From assembly GCA_902615855.1 (NCBI GenBank), contig CACMQN010000005.1:72596-127836 (forward strand): a DNA stretch of 55,241 bases, given 5' to 3'. Shown in pieces: positions 9,462 to 17,749 of the stretch. The notes beneath the pieces are model-generated. The model was not told the origin of the DNA. It saw only the letters and a program-made list of their open reading frames with translations, and did no database searches. The first letter of the stretch is position 1, and each line of letters opens with the position of its first letter. The stretch is from an uncultured Candidatus Actinomarina sp. GTDB lineage: Bacteria; Actinomycetota; Acidimicrobiia; Actinomarinales; Actinomarinaceae. The position numbers were made by a program, and so were the translations under genes.

Positions 9462-9535
9462 GGGCCTGTAGCTCAGTTGGTTAGAGCAACGGACTCATAA
9501 TCCGTCGGTCGCAGGTTCGAGTCCTGCCGGGCCCA
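9462..9535 (+). tRNA. tRNA with anticodon CAT (elongator Met or Ile2)
   Basis: A 74-base cloverleaf. The acceptor GGGCCTG (9462-9468) pairs with CGGGCCC (9528-9534, one G-T wobble), with discriminator A at 9535. The anticodon stem is ACGGA/TCCGT with CAT at 9496-9498; the T arm is GCAGGTTCGAGTCCTGC. The G1-C72 pair rules out initiator tRNA. The body resembles known tRNA-Ile2 (lysidine-modified CAT) at least as much as elongator tRNA-Met, so the identity is open. No CCA is encoded. The next gene's ATG begins only three bases after the discriminator base. Confidence 0.93.
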
Positions 9536-9537
9536 CT

Positions 9538-11523
9538 ATGTATAAAAACATTTCTTTAAGTGGTTTAAAGAAAAATATAGTTGGAAAGCTTTTTGCGTTA
9601 TCTTTAATAATTCCACCAAATACTGGGTTAAACTTTTTTGGAATAAATAATGAAGATATACCTCTAATTATATTATTTTCTTATTTGATTTATAAAAAAC
9701 TCCAAAAATTAAAAACTAATAAATTAAATAAGTTTGATTTATATTTTTTAATTTTTATTACATCTTTTATTTTGTACACTTCTGTTTTTACTGAAGACAT
9801 AAATATATTTAATCAAACAAATTTAAGATTTTATTTTTATTTTATTTTAAGTTATTTAATCGTTGAGTCTTTAACCAGCTCTGTGTTAATAGTAAACATT
9901 TTTGAATCACTATCTACTGTCATGATTGTTAACTTTTTAATTATAGTTTTTCAGATTCAAATTAGTGGTGACATAAATGGTTGGATATTGAACAATACGG
10001 ATAATGAAAGTTTTTTATTATCTGGAAGGCTTGGTGGCTTACAGGGTGGAGGACCTAATGTCATTGGTATAATTTGTGCTCTTTCTTCGATAGTCTATAT
10101 ATTTAAAATTTTAAACGCAGCAAATAAAAAAAATCTTCTAATAAATAATAAATTTAATTCATTTATATTGGTAATTTCTGTATTCAATTTAACTTTCACA
10201 TATTCAAGAGGTTCTTACCTTGCATTATTTATGGGTATTTGTTACATAATCTTTACATCGAAAGAAATAAATAAAAAGTTTAAAATTTATTTAATCCCAT
10301 CAATCCTTGTATTTACATTAATAATTATCTTTCTCTCACCATCTTTATTTTTGAAGCAAACAAATAGACCATACTTAAATAGACTTGCTATGAACCAAAT
10401 CAGTTTATTTTCGGGATCCGGGGGAGGAAACTATATTAAAAGCGTTTATAAAGATTATTTAGTAACACTGGATGAAGATATTTTAAAAAAAGAATTTAAT
10501 ATAGCTTTTGATAATGATGAGAAGTTTTTATCACAAAATTCAATGGAAGTTACTAACGAAGAGCTAGTAACTGGATACTTAAAACTTAAGTTTGACTATC
10601 GAGATAATTTCTTACCAAGATCAGTCATATCATTCTATCATTCAAACGATGGTGATACTTGGAATCAAATCGGCTCTAATCATTCACCTGGAACAATAAT
10701 AGATCTTATTGATAATGATTCTTATTTTGAAGTTGGTGGCTGGGGTGATGGCCAGTCTAATGATGACTCCTTCTTAAGTGGGGACATCAATGAAGTAACT
10801 ATTTTGACCAAAAATAATTCAAGAACATATGAATTTTCAGCTGAAAATAGAGATATAGATTTTTTCGTATTGAAACCTAAATCTGGTGATCAATATAAAA
10901 GAAAATTAACTTTTCCAAAAGAAGGGATACGACTTGATCGACCTAGAGACTACTGGGTAGCGTTACCTAATGATTTTAAAATAAATTCTCAAGACTTTGA
11001 AGTCATTGTCAACTTAGATTTAAATGGAATTCCAAAAGGAAATGAAACAATTTTCAGCCAAAGTTCAATTTTGCGCCTTAATGAAAAATTTAATGATCAA
11101 TCCTGGAGGTGGTCAATTATAGAAGGGAGAATGTATTTTTTTTGGATTGAAGATATTGAATTTGGTTATGCAGATTTTCTTGGAGGGCAAAGTATGAGAT
11201 CAGGCCAATTAATCATTGATAATGGGAATTTTGATTCAAAAATTTCTGATTTTAACGTAAGTCAATATGATGAAATAACAACTTCACATAATGGATTTTT
11301 GACTATGGCCGTTGAATATGGTGCTTTCCCCATAGTAATTTTATTATTAATGATTATAATTTCAGTCTCTAAAAATTTAAGAAATAATTATGATTTACTC
11401 ATTGGGATTTTTTTGATGATGTTTATTCAAAATTTAACAAATGACTTAATATACTCACCAGATGTAAGTATTTATTTCTGGTTAATTCCTATGTATTTTG
11501 TAAAAAAATTAATTAGAATTTAA
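9538..11523 (+). CDS. Wzy/O-antigen-ligase-like polymerase with a large LamG-like insertion
   Basis: A 661-residue membrane protein that would polymerise or ligate lipid-linked glycans on the outer face of the membrane. Several hydrophobic segments occur in residues 15-275, with SGRLGGLQGGGPN near 162 and TYSRGSYLALF near 220; both patterns recur in the broken wzy-like gene at 22 kb. A hydrophilic block of about 300 residues (roughly 285-585) interrupts the periplasmic loop, before SHNGFLTMAVEYGAF (near 583) and the last membrane segments. The block has concanavalin/LamG-like patterns: FYHSNDGDTWNQIG, YFEVGGWGDG, LSGDINEVTI and SWRWSIIEGRMYFFW. The start is ATG 9538, two bases after the tRNA end. 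The 3' end overlaps the convergent LCP gene by 15 bases. Polymerase versus ligase cannot be decided. Confidence 0.75.
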   Translation: MYKNISLSGLKKNIVGKLFALSLIIPPNTGLNFFGINNEDIPLIILFSYLIYKKLQKLKTNKLNKFDLYFLIFITSFILYTSVFTEDINIFNQTNLRFYFYFILSYLIVESLTSSVLIVNIFESLSTVMIVNFLIIVFQIQISGDINGWILNNTDNESFLLSGRLGGLQGGGPNVIGIICALSSIVYIFKILNAANKKNLLINNKFNSFILVISVFNLTFTYSRGSYLALFMGICYIIFTSKEINKKFKIYLIPSILVFTLIIIFLSPSLFLKQTNRPYLNRLAMNQISLFSGSGGGNYIKSVYKDYLVTLDEDILKKEFNIAFDNDEKFLSQNSMEVTNEELVTGYLKLKFDYRDNFLPRSVISFYHSNDGDTWNQIGSNHSPGTIIDLIDNDSYFEVGGWGDGQSNDDSFLSGDINEVTILTKNNSRTYEFSAENRDIDFFVLKPKSGDQYKRKLTFPKEGIRLDRPRDYWVALPNDFKINSQDFEVIVNLDLNGIPKGNETIFSQSSILRLNEKFNDQSWRWSIIEGRMYFFWIEDIEFGYADFLGGQSMRSGQLIIDNGNFDSKISDFNVSQYDEITTSHNGFLTMAVEYGAFPIVILLLMIIISVSKNLRNNYDLLIGIFLMMFIQNLTNDLIYSPDVSIYFWLIPMYFVKKLIRI

Positions 11524-12648
11524 AATTTGGTTTCTTTTCAAAAAATCAAAAAGAGGTTCATTTAGAATTAGAACCTGTCGTCCATCATCAAGAGTAATAA
11601 AATCAACTGGAGTTGTAAATTTATTTACATTTGAAAGGTTTATATTTCTAAAAGTCCACAAAACCTCAACGGCTTTATTTAATGATAGGTTTTCGTCTAT
11701 AACAAAAGTGTTTTCTAATGCTGTGACAAAACTGTTTAAATCAACAATAGACTCAAAACTTTTTAATTCATTTATCAACTGTGTAACTACATATTGTTGC
11801 CTCTCTATTCTTGTTAAGTCACTTACACCAGGCATCATCTTCCATTCTGAAATATCGTTTCCATTTTCGTCAATTATTTTTTCACCAACGAGAACCTCAG
11901 TTGATCTTGATACGATCCAATTTAAGGTAGTTAGTCCACTTACAGTCTGGCAACCTTTTTGAAGCTCAAAACTATAACCTTCTTTTTGAGTTTGATCTAC
12001 ACATATTTCAACACCCTCTACAGAATCAATTATCTCTTCAAAACCTTCAAAAGTGAAACTTGCAAAATGATTTACCTTTATGCCAGATATATTAAAAATT
12101 GCAGCAGCTAAATTTTCAGCTCGATTTCCACATTCATTACGCGAATATGTTGCATTAATTCTTTCAATTTTATTTGTGCATTTATTTTCAATTAATAAAT
12201 CTCTAGGAAAGGAAATTAATGAAACTTCTGAGGTACTTTTATTTACTAATCCCAGAATAATTACGTCAGCTCTTTTACCCTGAATCTTTCCTCTTGTTTG
12301 TGCAATTTTTTCAGATCTTTCATCAGATCCAATTAATAAATAAGCATCAAAATCTGTAATTTCATTTTTATAAACATTATTTTTTAATATTTCAGTAATT
12401 TTATCTACTTGCTCTTCAGGGATTTCTACTGTATCTATATCCTCATTTATCTCAATATCAGAAACATCTATTGAAGATGATTCAGAATTTTCGACTATAG
12501 AAGTTGTTGTAATTCCATCATTAATATCTTCTATTACATCTTGATTAAATTCTTCTCTTTCCAAGTTTGGGATTAAATTTATCAAAACAACTGAGGAAAT
12601 TAAGGCAATACTTAAAAATAAGATAGTGTATTTATTCAAAATTTTCAT
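11509..12648 (-). CDS. LytR-CpsA-Psr (LCP) family wall-polymer ligase
   Basis: Membrane-anchored phosphotransferase family that moves undecaprenyl-linked polysaccharides or teichoic-type polymers onto peptidoglycan. One N-terminal membrane anchor (about 7-25) is followed by an acidic Ser/Glu-rich linker to about 95, then the LCP domain. Conserved elements are AYLLIGSDER, RADVIILGLVN, VSLISFPRDLLI with its catalytic-site Arg-Asp, and INATYSRNECG. The length (379) is ordinary. It lies divergently to the nucleotidyltransferase gene with only 26 bases between starts, and tail-to-tail with the polymerase gene. Its place inside the island suggests that the polymer made here is wall-linked. Confidence 0.87.
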   Translation of the reverse strand: MKILNKYTILFLSIALISSVVLINLIPNLEREEFNQDVIEDINDGITTTSIVENSESSSIDVSDIEINEDIDTVEIPEEQVDKITEILKNNVYKNEITDFDAYLLIGSDERSEKIAQTRGKIQGKRADVIILGLVNKSTSEVSLISFPRDLLIENKCTNKIERINATYSRNECGNRAENLAAAIFNISGIKVNHFASFTFEGFEEIIDSVEGVEICVDQTQKEGYSFELQKGCQTVSGLTTLNWIVSRSTEVLVGEKIIDENGNDISEWKMMPGVSDLTRIERQQYVVTQLINELKSFESIVDLNSFVTALENTFVIDENLSLNKAVEVLWTFRNINLSNVNKFTTPVDFITLDDGRQVLILNEPLFDFLKRNQILNSN

Positions 12649-12664
12649 TTGTAATCAAATTACA

Positions 12665-12671
12665 TATTATA
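12665..12671. promoter_or_regulatory. Overlapping divergent -10 boxes (LCP gene / nucleotidyltransferase gene)
   Basis: The 26-base gap between the two start codons holds TATTAT on the plus strand (12665-12670) and TATAAT on the minus strand (12671-12666), sharing five bases. The minus box is 17 bases before the LCP ATG, giving a leader of about 10 bases. The plus box is only 4 bases before ATG 12675, so that transcript would be leaderless or start at the GTG at 12690. Simultaneous firing in both directions seems impossible by steric exclusion. Confidence 0.4.
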
Positions 12672-12674
12672 ACA

Positions 12675-13406
12675 ATGTATTCTTTAGTTGTGAGAAAATT
12701 AAAATCTGTTATCGCTGCAGGTGGCTTGGGTACAAGATTACAAAATTTTAGAGAAAATGATTCTACGAAAATTTTATTAGATGTATTGGGTGTGCCTATG
12801 ATAAATCATCAAATAAATCAACTTAAAAATTGGGGATGTGAAGATTTTGTTATAATCATAAATCCAGATTTTGGTGATCTGATAAAAAAGGTAACAATTG
12901 AAGCATTTCCAAATTTAAATATTCAGTTTGTAATTCAAAATAAACCAAAAGGTATATCCCATGCTTTAAAACAGGCAGAAAGCTGTATATATGAAGATGA
13001 AAAAATTCTTTTTATTTTAGGTGATAATTTTTTTGAAAATAATCCTTTAGAAGATTTTGACCTAAATAGTTTTAAAAAAGGTGCATACATTTTTACAAAA
13101 TCAGTAAAAAATCCTGAAGAATTTGGTGTAGCTGAGCTGGATAAAAGTGGAAATGTTCTATCTATTGAAGAAAAGCCTCAAGCCCCAAAGTCTAACCAGG
13201 CAGTAGTAGGAGTCTATATTTTTGATGAAACTGTATTTCAAAAGATTAATACTTTGACACCTTCAAAACGTGGTGAATATGAAATTACTGATTTATGTAA
13301 TTTATATGTAAATCAAAAAAATTGTAAAAACTTTCTAATCGATGGCTGGTGGATTGATGCCGGTACGCCTGAGAGAATTATTGAATTAGAAGAAAAGTTA
13401 AGTTAA
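12675..13406 (+). CDS. Sugar-1-phosphate nucleotidyltransferase (RfbA/GlmU-like)
   Basis: Would join a nucleoside triphosphate to a sugar 1-phosphate to give an activated NDP-sugar, probably dTDP- or UDP-glucose type. The nucleotide-binding AAGGLGTRL lies at about residues 15-23, FILGDNFFEN with the metal-binding Asp near 116, SIEEKPQAPKS near 164, and DGWWIDAGTPERI near the C-terminus; all are standard for the family. At 243 residues it lacks any extra acyltransferase domain. ATG 12675 puts a ten-residue extension before the Rossmann strand; GTG 12690 would give a more typical start. It overlaps the convergent wecA-like gene by 9 bases. Confidence 0.84.
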   Translation: MYSLVVRKLKSVIAAGGLGTRLQNFRENDSTKILLDVLGVPMINHQINQLKNWGCEDFVIIINPDFGDLIKKVTIEAFPNLNIQFVIQNKPKGISHALKQAESCIYEDEKILFILGDNFFENNPLEDFDLNSFKKGAYIFTKSVKNPEEFGVAELDKSGNVLSIEEKPQAPKSNQAVVGVYIFDETVFQKINTLTPSKRGEYEITDLCNLYVNQKNCKNFLIDGWWIDAGTPERIIELEEKLS

Positions 13407-14438
13407 GATTTTCATTTTTATTGAAAGTAAGTAAGTTAGTAAATAAATTACAAACAATGATGCAATAATTAAAAATGATATTTGGTTTGACGTAAAAATA
13501 GAAAGATAAATTAACACAAAACATCCGATACTATAACCTAAGAAAATTACAAGAACCCTTTTTTCAGAATATCCTTTTGCAAGTAGTCGATGTGATATAT
13601 GGTCAGTTCCTCCGATAGTAGGGGATTTTCCAATACTAATTCTGTAAGAAACTACAACAAGGAAATCAATTAATGGAACAGAAAATACTAACAGCATTGG
13701 ACTTAGTGTAGATGAATAAACTGTAATATCTTGTGGAACCCAGTTGTATAAGATACTCATAAACCCTAAACAAAAACCAATAAACAAACTACCAGAATCT
13801 CCAAAATACAGTTTTGCAGGTGGAAAATTGAAAAACAAAAAACCTCCAATTGTACAAAGAAGAAGAATAGAAATGTCAGTTAACTTATATTGGTTTAAAT
13901 AATTTGTTAAGACTGCAATTTGTATGCATATTGCTGAGGATACAACTACAGCAAGTCCATCCATGTTATCTATAAAATTTATTGCATTCATTATCAACAT
14001 AATCCAAATTGTTGAAATTATATAATTTAAAGAATTATTAAATTCTATCCCAATAAGTGACTCAAAATTTATAAAAATATTCAAGTTGTACACAGGTATG
14101 GAGACGATGATTATTTGGAAGAATAATTTGACATACCATTTAAAATTATATAAATCATCAAGCAAGCCAATAATTGAAATCAGTACTGCAAAAAAACCAA
14201 TGTATAAGAAATTACTCTCTGCCTGTCCCAAAAGTCTAGTAGATATCAAAAATGCAATAGAACAAGCAATACCACCAAATGGTGGAACGTATTTAGAAGA
14301 AAGTCTTTCTTCATTTTTTCTTTTGTTTGGTACGAAGTTTTTTGTTCTTTGTAGAGTTATCCAATTTAAAAATATGGATAATAAAATTGTTGTTAATGCT
14401 GCACTTGTTAGTGAGACTTGAAAGTTAGATAAATTCAC
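13398..14438 (-). CDS. Polyprenyl-phosphate HexNAc-1-phosphate transferase (WecA/TagO/MraY family)
   Basis: Multi-pass membrane enzyme that starts glycan assembly by moving GlcNAc-1-phosphate (or a relative) from UDP-sugar to undecaprenyl phosphate on the cytosolic side. It has about ten hydrophobic segments and the family acidic motifs: GLLDDLYN (near 92), NAINFIDNMDGLA (near 151), LYFGDSGSLF (near 211), and the nucleotide-sugar loop GGTDHISHRLLAKG (near 277). The length (346) is normal. It follows the GT gene at 14425 in the same direction with a 14-base overlap. MraY itself is unlikely because of the HISHRL loop and its location in a glycan island. Confidence 0.88.
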   Translation of the reverse strand: MNLSNFQVSLTSAALTTILLSIFLNWITLQRTKNFVPNKRKNEERLSSKYVPPFGGIACSIAFLISTRLLGQAESNFLYIGFFAVLISIIGLLDDLYNFKWYVKLFFQIIIVSIPVYNLNIFINFESLIGIEFNNSLNYIISTIWIMLIMNAINFIDNMDGLAVVVSSAICIQIAVLTNYLNQYKLTDISILLLCTIGGFLFFNFPPAKLYFGDSGSLFIGFCLGFMSILYNWVPQDITVYSSTLSPMLLVFSVPLIDFLVVVSYRISIGKSPTIGGTDHISHRLLAKGYSEKRVLVIFLGYSIGCFVLIYLSIFTSNQISFLIIASLFVIYLLTYLLSIKMKILT

Positions 14439-15573
14439 TTCTGTAGCTCTCGATTTCTTCTCTTAAATATTGGTAAATTTTATTATATGCAGCTGCAATT
14501 TTGACAGAAGTATAATTTTCATTTATTAATTCTCTGTTGTATTGAGCACCTTTTCCAAAAAAAATATTTTGTGTACTATCTAAAAAAGCATCATGATTAA
14601 TAATATCATCTAGATTTCTTCTGAATTCTTGTATGTTGTTGTCATCTATAAAGAAAGAATTATTAAATTTTGAGCTAAGCTCTGTTGTTCCTGGAATATT
14701 ATTAGATAAACATATCAATCCTATGTACAAAGACTCTAAAAGTATTCTTGAAGACCCCTCATACTTTGACATGATGATATTTATATCATAATTGTGAAGC
14801 TCTTTTTTTATATCAATATGTCCTAAATAATTTATATAGTTGTTATTTTTAATTTCATTTAGCTCAGAATTATTAAGTGAATCTGGATTTCCTTTGTCTA
14901 CATCTCCAGCTAGATAGAATTCAAAATCAGAATCTTTCATCAAATTAGCTAGCTCAAGATATTCAAATATACCTTTGTCCTTAATCAACCTTGTCACCAT
15001 AATTACTTTTAGATTTGAGTTTCGGTATTCTTTTTTTGTCTCAAATTCTTTAACGGTTATTCCAGAAGTGGGAACTATGCAAGATTCACCCTGATACTTT
15101 GAATAATTATTAAATATTTTTTGGTCTTCTTCATTTTGGTACATCAAAAAATTAAAATTTTTATTAATTAGACGTTTAATAGAAAAACCTAACAATATTT
15201 TTAAAATCTTTGCTTTAAAGTTTTCGCTAAATAAATAACCTAAACCGGTTATGGTCAATATATTTTTTGTTTTATTTTTTCTAAAAAGGTTTGCAAAAGC
15301 AAAAAGGAGACCAGATTTTAAAGTAAATACGTGAACAATATCATCAGAATTTAATTGTTTTATTATCTTTCGTAAATTCTTAATTCCCCAAAGATCGAAA
15401 ATTTTATTTCTATTGATTTTCCAATCAATTGTATCTTTGTAATAATTGTCCAGTTCAATTTTATTTTGATCAATAGGGCAAATTGCCATAAATCTTGAGT
15501 CGTTGATATTTGATACAATGTCTTTTCTTGATTGAGTTAATATCCAATCCCAATGTGCTAAATAAACAATCAT
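14425..15573 (-). CDS. GT4-type glycosyltransferase
   Basis: A GT-B fold glycosyltransferase (382 residues from this start). The N-terminal half contains VHVFTLKSGLLFAF and ILTITGLGYLFSEN, typical of PglA/CapJ-like enzymes that add the second sugar to a lipid carrier. The C-terminal half has VTRLIKDKGIFEYLEL, EFYLAGDVDKGNP and the nucleotide-sugar site MSKYEGSSRILLESLYIG. Three in-frame ATGs occur (15606, 15582, 15573); 15573 is chosen because it begins right at the first Rossmann strand and has TAAAAT seven bases upstream, fitting a leaderless start. It lies immediately upstream of the wecA-like gene, fitting a second-step transferase. Donor unknown. Confidence 0.82.
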   Translation of the reverse strand: MIVYLAHWDWILTQSRKDIVSNINDSRFMAICPIDQNKIELDNYYKDTIDWKINRNKIFDLWGIKNLRKIIKQLNSDDIVHVFTLKSGLLFAFANLFRKNKTKNILTITGLGYLFSENFKAKILKILLGFSIKRLINKNFNFLMYQNEEDQKIFNNYSKYQGESCIVPTSGITVKEFETKKEYRNSNLKVIMVTRLIKDKGIFEYLELANLMKDSDFEFYLAGDVDKGNPDSLNNSELNEIKNNNYINYLGHIDIKKELHNYDINIIMSKYEGSSRILLESLYIGLICLSNNIPGTTELSSKFNNSFFIDDNNIQEFRRNLDDIINHDAFLDSTQNIFFGKGAQYNRELINENYTSVKIAAAYNKIYQYLREEIESYRSEFI

Positions 15574-15614
15574 TAATAACATTTTAAATGTTAAAATTGT
15601 TAACATTGCATAAT

Positions 15615-16817
15615 ATGAACATTGTCATTATTGGTACAGGGTATGTCGGCTTAGTCACTGGAGTAGGGTTAGCAAGTCTTGGTAACACCGTTGATTTTAT
15701 TGATTTAGATGAAAATAAAATTAAAGATCTATCCAGTAAGAAAATAACCTTTTATGAGCCTGGACTTGAAGAATATTTTAATGATGATGAAACATTTAAA
15801 AGAATGTCTTTCTCGTCAGATTATGCAAACATTGAATGGGATAACATTGATATTGCTTTTGTCTGTGTTCAAACACCAAACAATATTGAAACAAATTCTG
15901 TAGATACGAAGTTTCTAGAATCTGCCATTAAGGAAATAAATAATGTAAATAATAATGACTTAGTAATAACTGTAAAATCGACAATTCCTCCATACGAGAT
16001 AGAAAAGGTATGTGAGAAAGTTGGAATGGATTCGAGTAAATTAACGTTTAATCCAGAATTCTTAAGAGAGGGTACAGCTGTTGAAGATTTCTTTAAGCCA
16101 GACAGGATTGTTCTTGGTGGGACTGACAATGAAAAACTTACCAAATTAAAAGAGCTTTACAGCGGCTTTGACTGTGAGATTATTACAACTGACTCGATTA
16201 GCTCTCAATTGATTAAATATCTTGCAAACACATATCTTCCACTCCGATTATCTTTTGTGAACGAAGCAACAAGGTTAATAGACTACTCTGGAGGAAATTT
16301 AGATGATGTTTTAAAAGGAGTTGGCCTAGACAATAGAATCGGACAACATTATTTTAGACCTTCACCTTCTTGGGGTGGATCATGTTTTCCAAAAGATCTT
16401 GTCGAAGTTAATAATTTTTATGATAATGATAAATTAAATCTTCCACTTATCTCAAACATCATAAATTCAAACGATATTCATGCAGTTTGGACTTCAGAAA
16501 ATATTAAAGAATTGTATGAATCAAAAAAATTAGAAGGAATAGTTCTTGTTGGTGCAGCATTCAAAGAAGATACAGATGATTTGAGGAATTCACCTACAAC
16601 AGAAGTGTTTAAAAAACTTAAAAGTTCAATTGAAAATGTTGTTGTATTTGACGAAATAATTAATGATGAAAATATAGTCAAATTTGACTATCTTGAAAAT
16701 CTCAATTCTCCCCATTTATTTGTTTTAATGTATCCAGTCAAGGAGTTAACACTTGATAGATTAAATAAAATTATTGAAGATTCTAATTCTACAACTTATA
16801 TTCCGTGGTCACTATGA
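15615..16817 (+). CDS. UDP-glucose 6-dehydrogenase
   Basis: Oxidises UDP-glucose to UDP-glucuronate with two NAD+. The Rossmann motif GTGYVGLVTGVGLA lies at the N-terminus, FVCVQTPNN near 80, FNPEFLREGTA near 149, and the catalytic Cys in PSWGGSCFPKDLVE near 261. The length of 400 matches the family. ATG 15588 would add nine residues before the nucleotide-binding strand; ATG 15615 is preferred and has TAACAT eight bases upstream. The stop overlaps the UXS-like gene by four bases (ATGA), so the two act as a pair making UDP-GlcA and then a pentose derivative. Confidence 0.9.
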   Translation: MNIVIIGTGYVGLVTGVGLASLGNTVDFIDLDENKIKDLSSKKITFYEPGLEEYFNDDETFKRMSFSSDYANIEWDNIDIAFVCVQTPNNIETNSVDTKFLESAIKEINNVNNNDLVITVKSTIPPYEIEKVCEKVGMDSSKLTFNPEFLREGTAVEDFFKPDRIVLGGTDNEKLTKLKELYSGFDCEIITTDSISSQLIKYLANTYLPLRLSFVNEATRLIDYSGGNLDDVLKGVGLDNRIGQHYFRPSPSWGGSCFPKDLVEVNNFYDNDKLNLPLISNIINSNDIHAVWTSENIKELYESKKLEGIVLVGAAFKEDTDDLRNSPTTEVFKKLKSSIENVVVFDEIINDENIVKFDYLENLNSPHLFVLMYPVKELTLDRLNKIIEDSNSTTYIPWSL

Positions 16818-17749
16818 ATATCGTAATTACTGGTGGTTCGGGATTTGTAGGATCTTATTTATGTGAAAAACTTATTAATGATGGTCACAAAATTATTGTT
16901 ATTGACAATTTGCTAACAGGCTCTACGGAAAATATAAATAATTTACTTGTCAAAGAAAATTTTTCGTTCATTGAGCACGATGTTCAAGATCATATAGAAA
17001 TAGAAGATAAGGTTGATTATGTTTTACATTTTGCCAGCGCAGCTTCACCAAAAGCATATACTGAACATCCAGTCAATACTCTCAAAGCTGGAAGTGTAGG
17101 TACAATAAACACATTGGGCTTGGCTAAAAAACATAGTGCAGAATACTTACTCGCATCAACCTCTGAAGTTTATGGAGATCCATTGATCAGTCCTCAAAAT
17201 GAAGAATATTGGGGTAATGTGAATCCGAATGGTGAGAGAAGTATGTATGATGAAGCAAAGAGATTTGCAGAAGCAGCAGTTGCAACTTATTCAAGGTCTT
17301 ATGGTCTTAAAACTAAAATTGTAAGAATTTTTAATACATATGGTCCAAGAATGCAATTAAATGATGGAAGAGTAGTAACAAATTTTATTGTACAAGCACT
17401 AAGAAATGAAAATATAACTATATACGGAGATGGTTCACAAACACGAAGTTTTTCATACGTAGAAGATACTGTTGCAGGAATAATCTCATTAATGAATTCA
17501 ACTGAATATGATGTTTTCAATATTGGGAATCCCAATGAAATGACAGTTGGAAAATTAGCTGAAAAGATTATTGAATTGACGGATTCTACATCTGAAATAA
17601 AATATCTTGAACTTCCAAATGATGACCCAAAACAGCGTAAGCCAGATATTACTAAAGCTAAATCAAAGTTAAATTGGGAGCCAAAAGTTGACCTTGAAGA
17701 AGGTTTAACTAAAACTATTACATGGGTAGAAAAACAACTATCTAAATAA
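16814..17749 (+). CDS. UDP-glucuronate decarboxylase-like SDR (UDP-xylose synthase)
   Basis: Extended short-chain dehydrogenase, 311 residues. The NAD-binding GGSGFVGS is at the start; HFASAASPKAY, LLASTSEVYGDPL, the stretch EEYWGNVNPNGERSMYDEAK (which contains the catalytic YxxxK) and RIFNTYGPRMQLNDGRVV are close to the UXS pattern. It would decarboxylate UDP-glucuronate to UDP-xylose. GTG 16805 is also in frame, but ATG 16814 gives the ATGA coupling with the dehydrogenase stop and starts at the Rossmann strand. It overlaps the convergent GT gene by 8 bases. A related 4-epimerase function is possible but less likely. Confidence 0.84.
   Translation: MNIVITGGSGFVGSYLCEKLINDGHKIIVIDNLLTGSTENINNLLVKENFSFIEHDVQDHIEIEDKVDYVLHFASAASPKAYTEHPVNTLKAGSVGTINTLGLAKKHSAEYLLASTSEVYGDPLISPQNEEYWGNVNPNGERSMYDEAKRFAEAAVATYSRSYGLKTKIVRIFNTYGPRMQLNDGRVVTNFIVQALRNENITIYGDGSQTRSFSYVEDTVAGIISLMNSTEYDVFNIGNPNEMTVGKLAEKIIELTDSTSEIKYLELPNDDPKQRKPDITKAKSKLNWEPKVDLEEGLTKTITWVEKQLSK

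Noticed and set aside
9516-9535. tRNA 3' end as an integration (att) site
   Set aside because: No second copy of the tRNA end was noticed elsewhere in the window and no integrase or prophage gene is present.
9462-9535. CAT tRNA as initiator tRNA-fMet
   Set aside because: It has a G1-C72 pair and lacks the three G-C pairs at the anticodon stem that mark initiators.
15578-15592. Inverted repeat AACATT-TTA-AATGTT between divergent genes
   Set aside because: Short, AT-rich and overlapping the leaderless promoter boxes; likely chance, with no second copy noticed.
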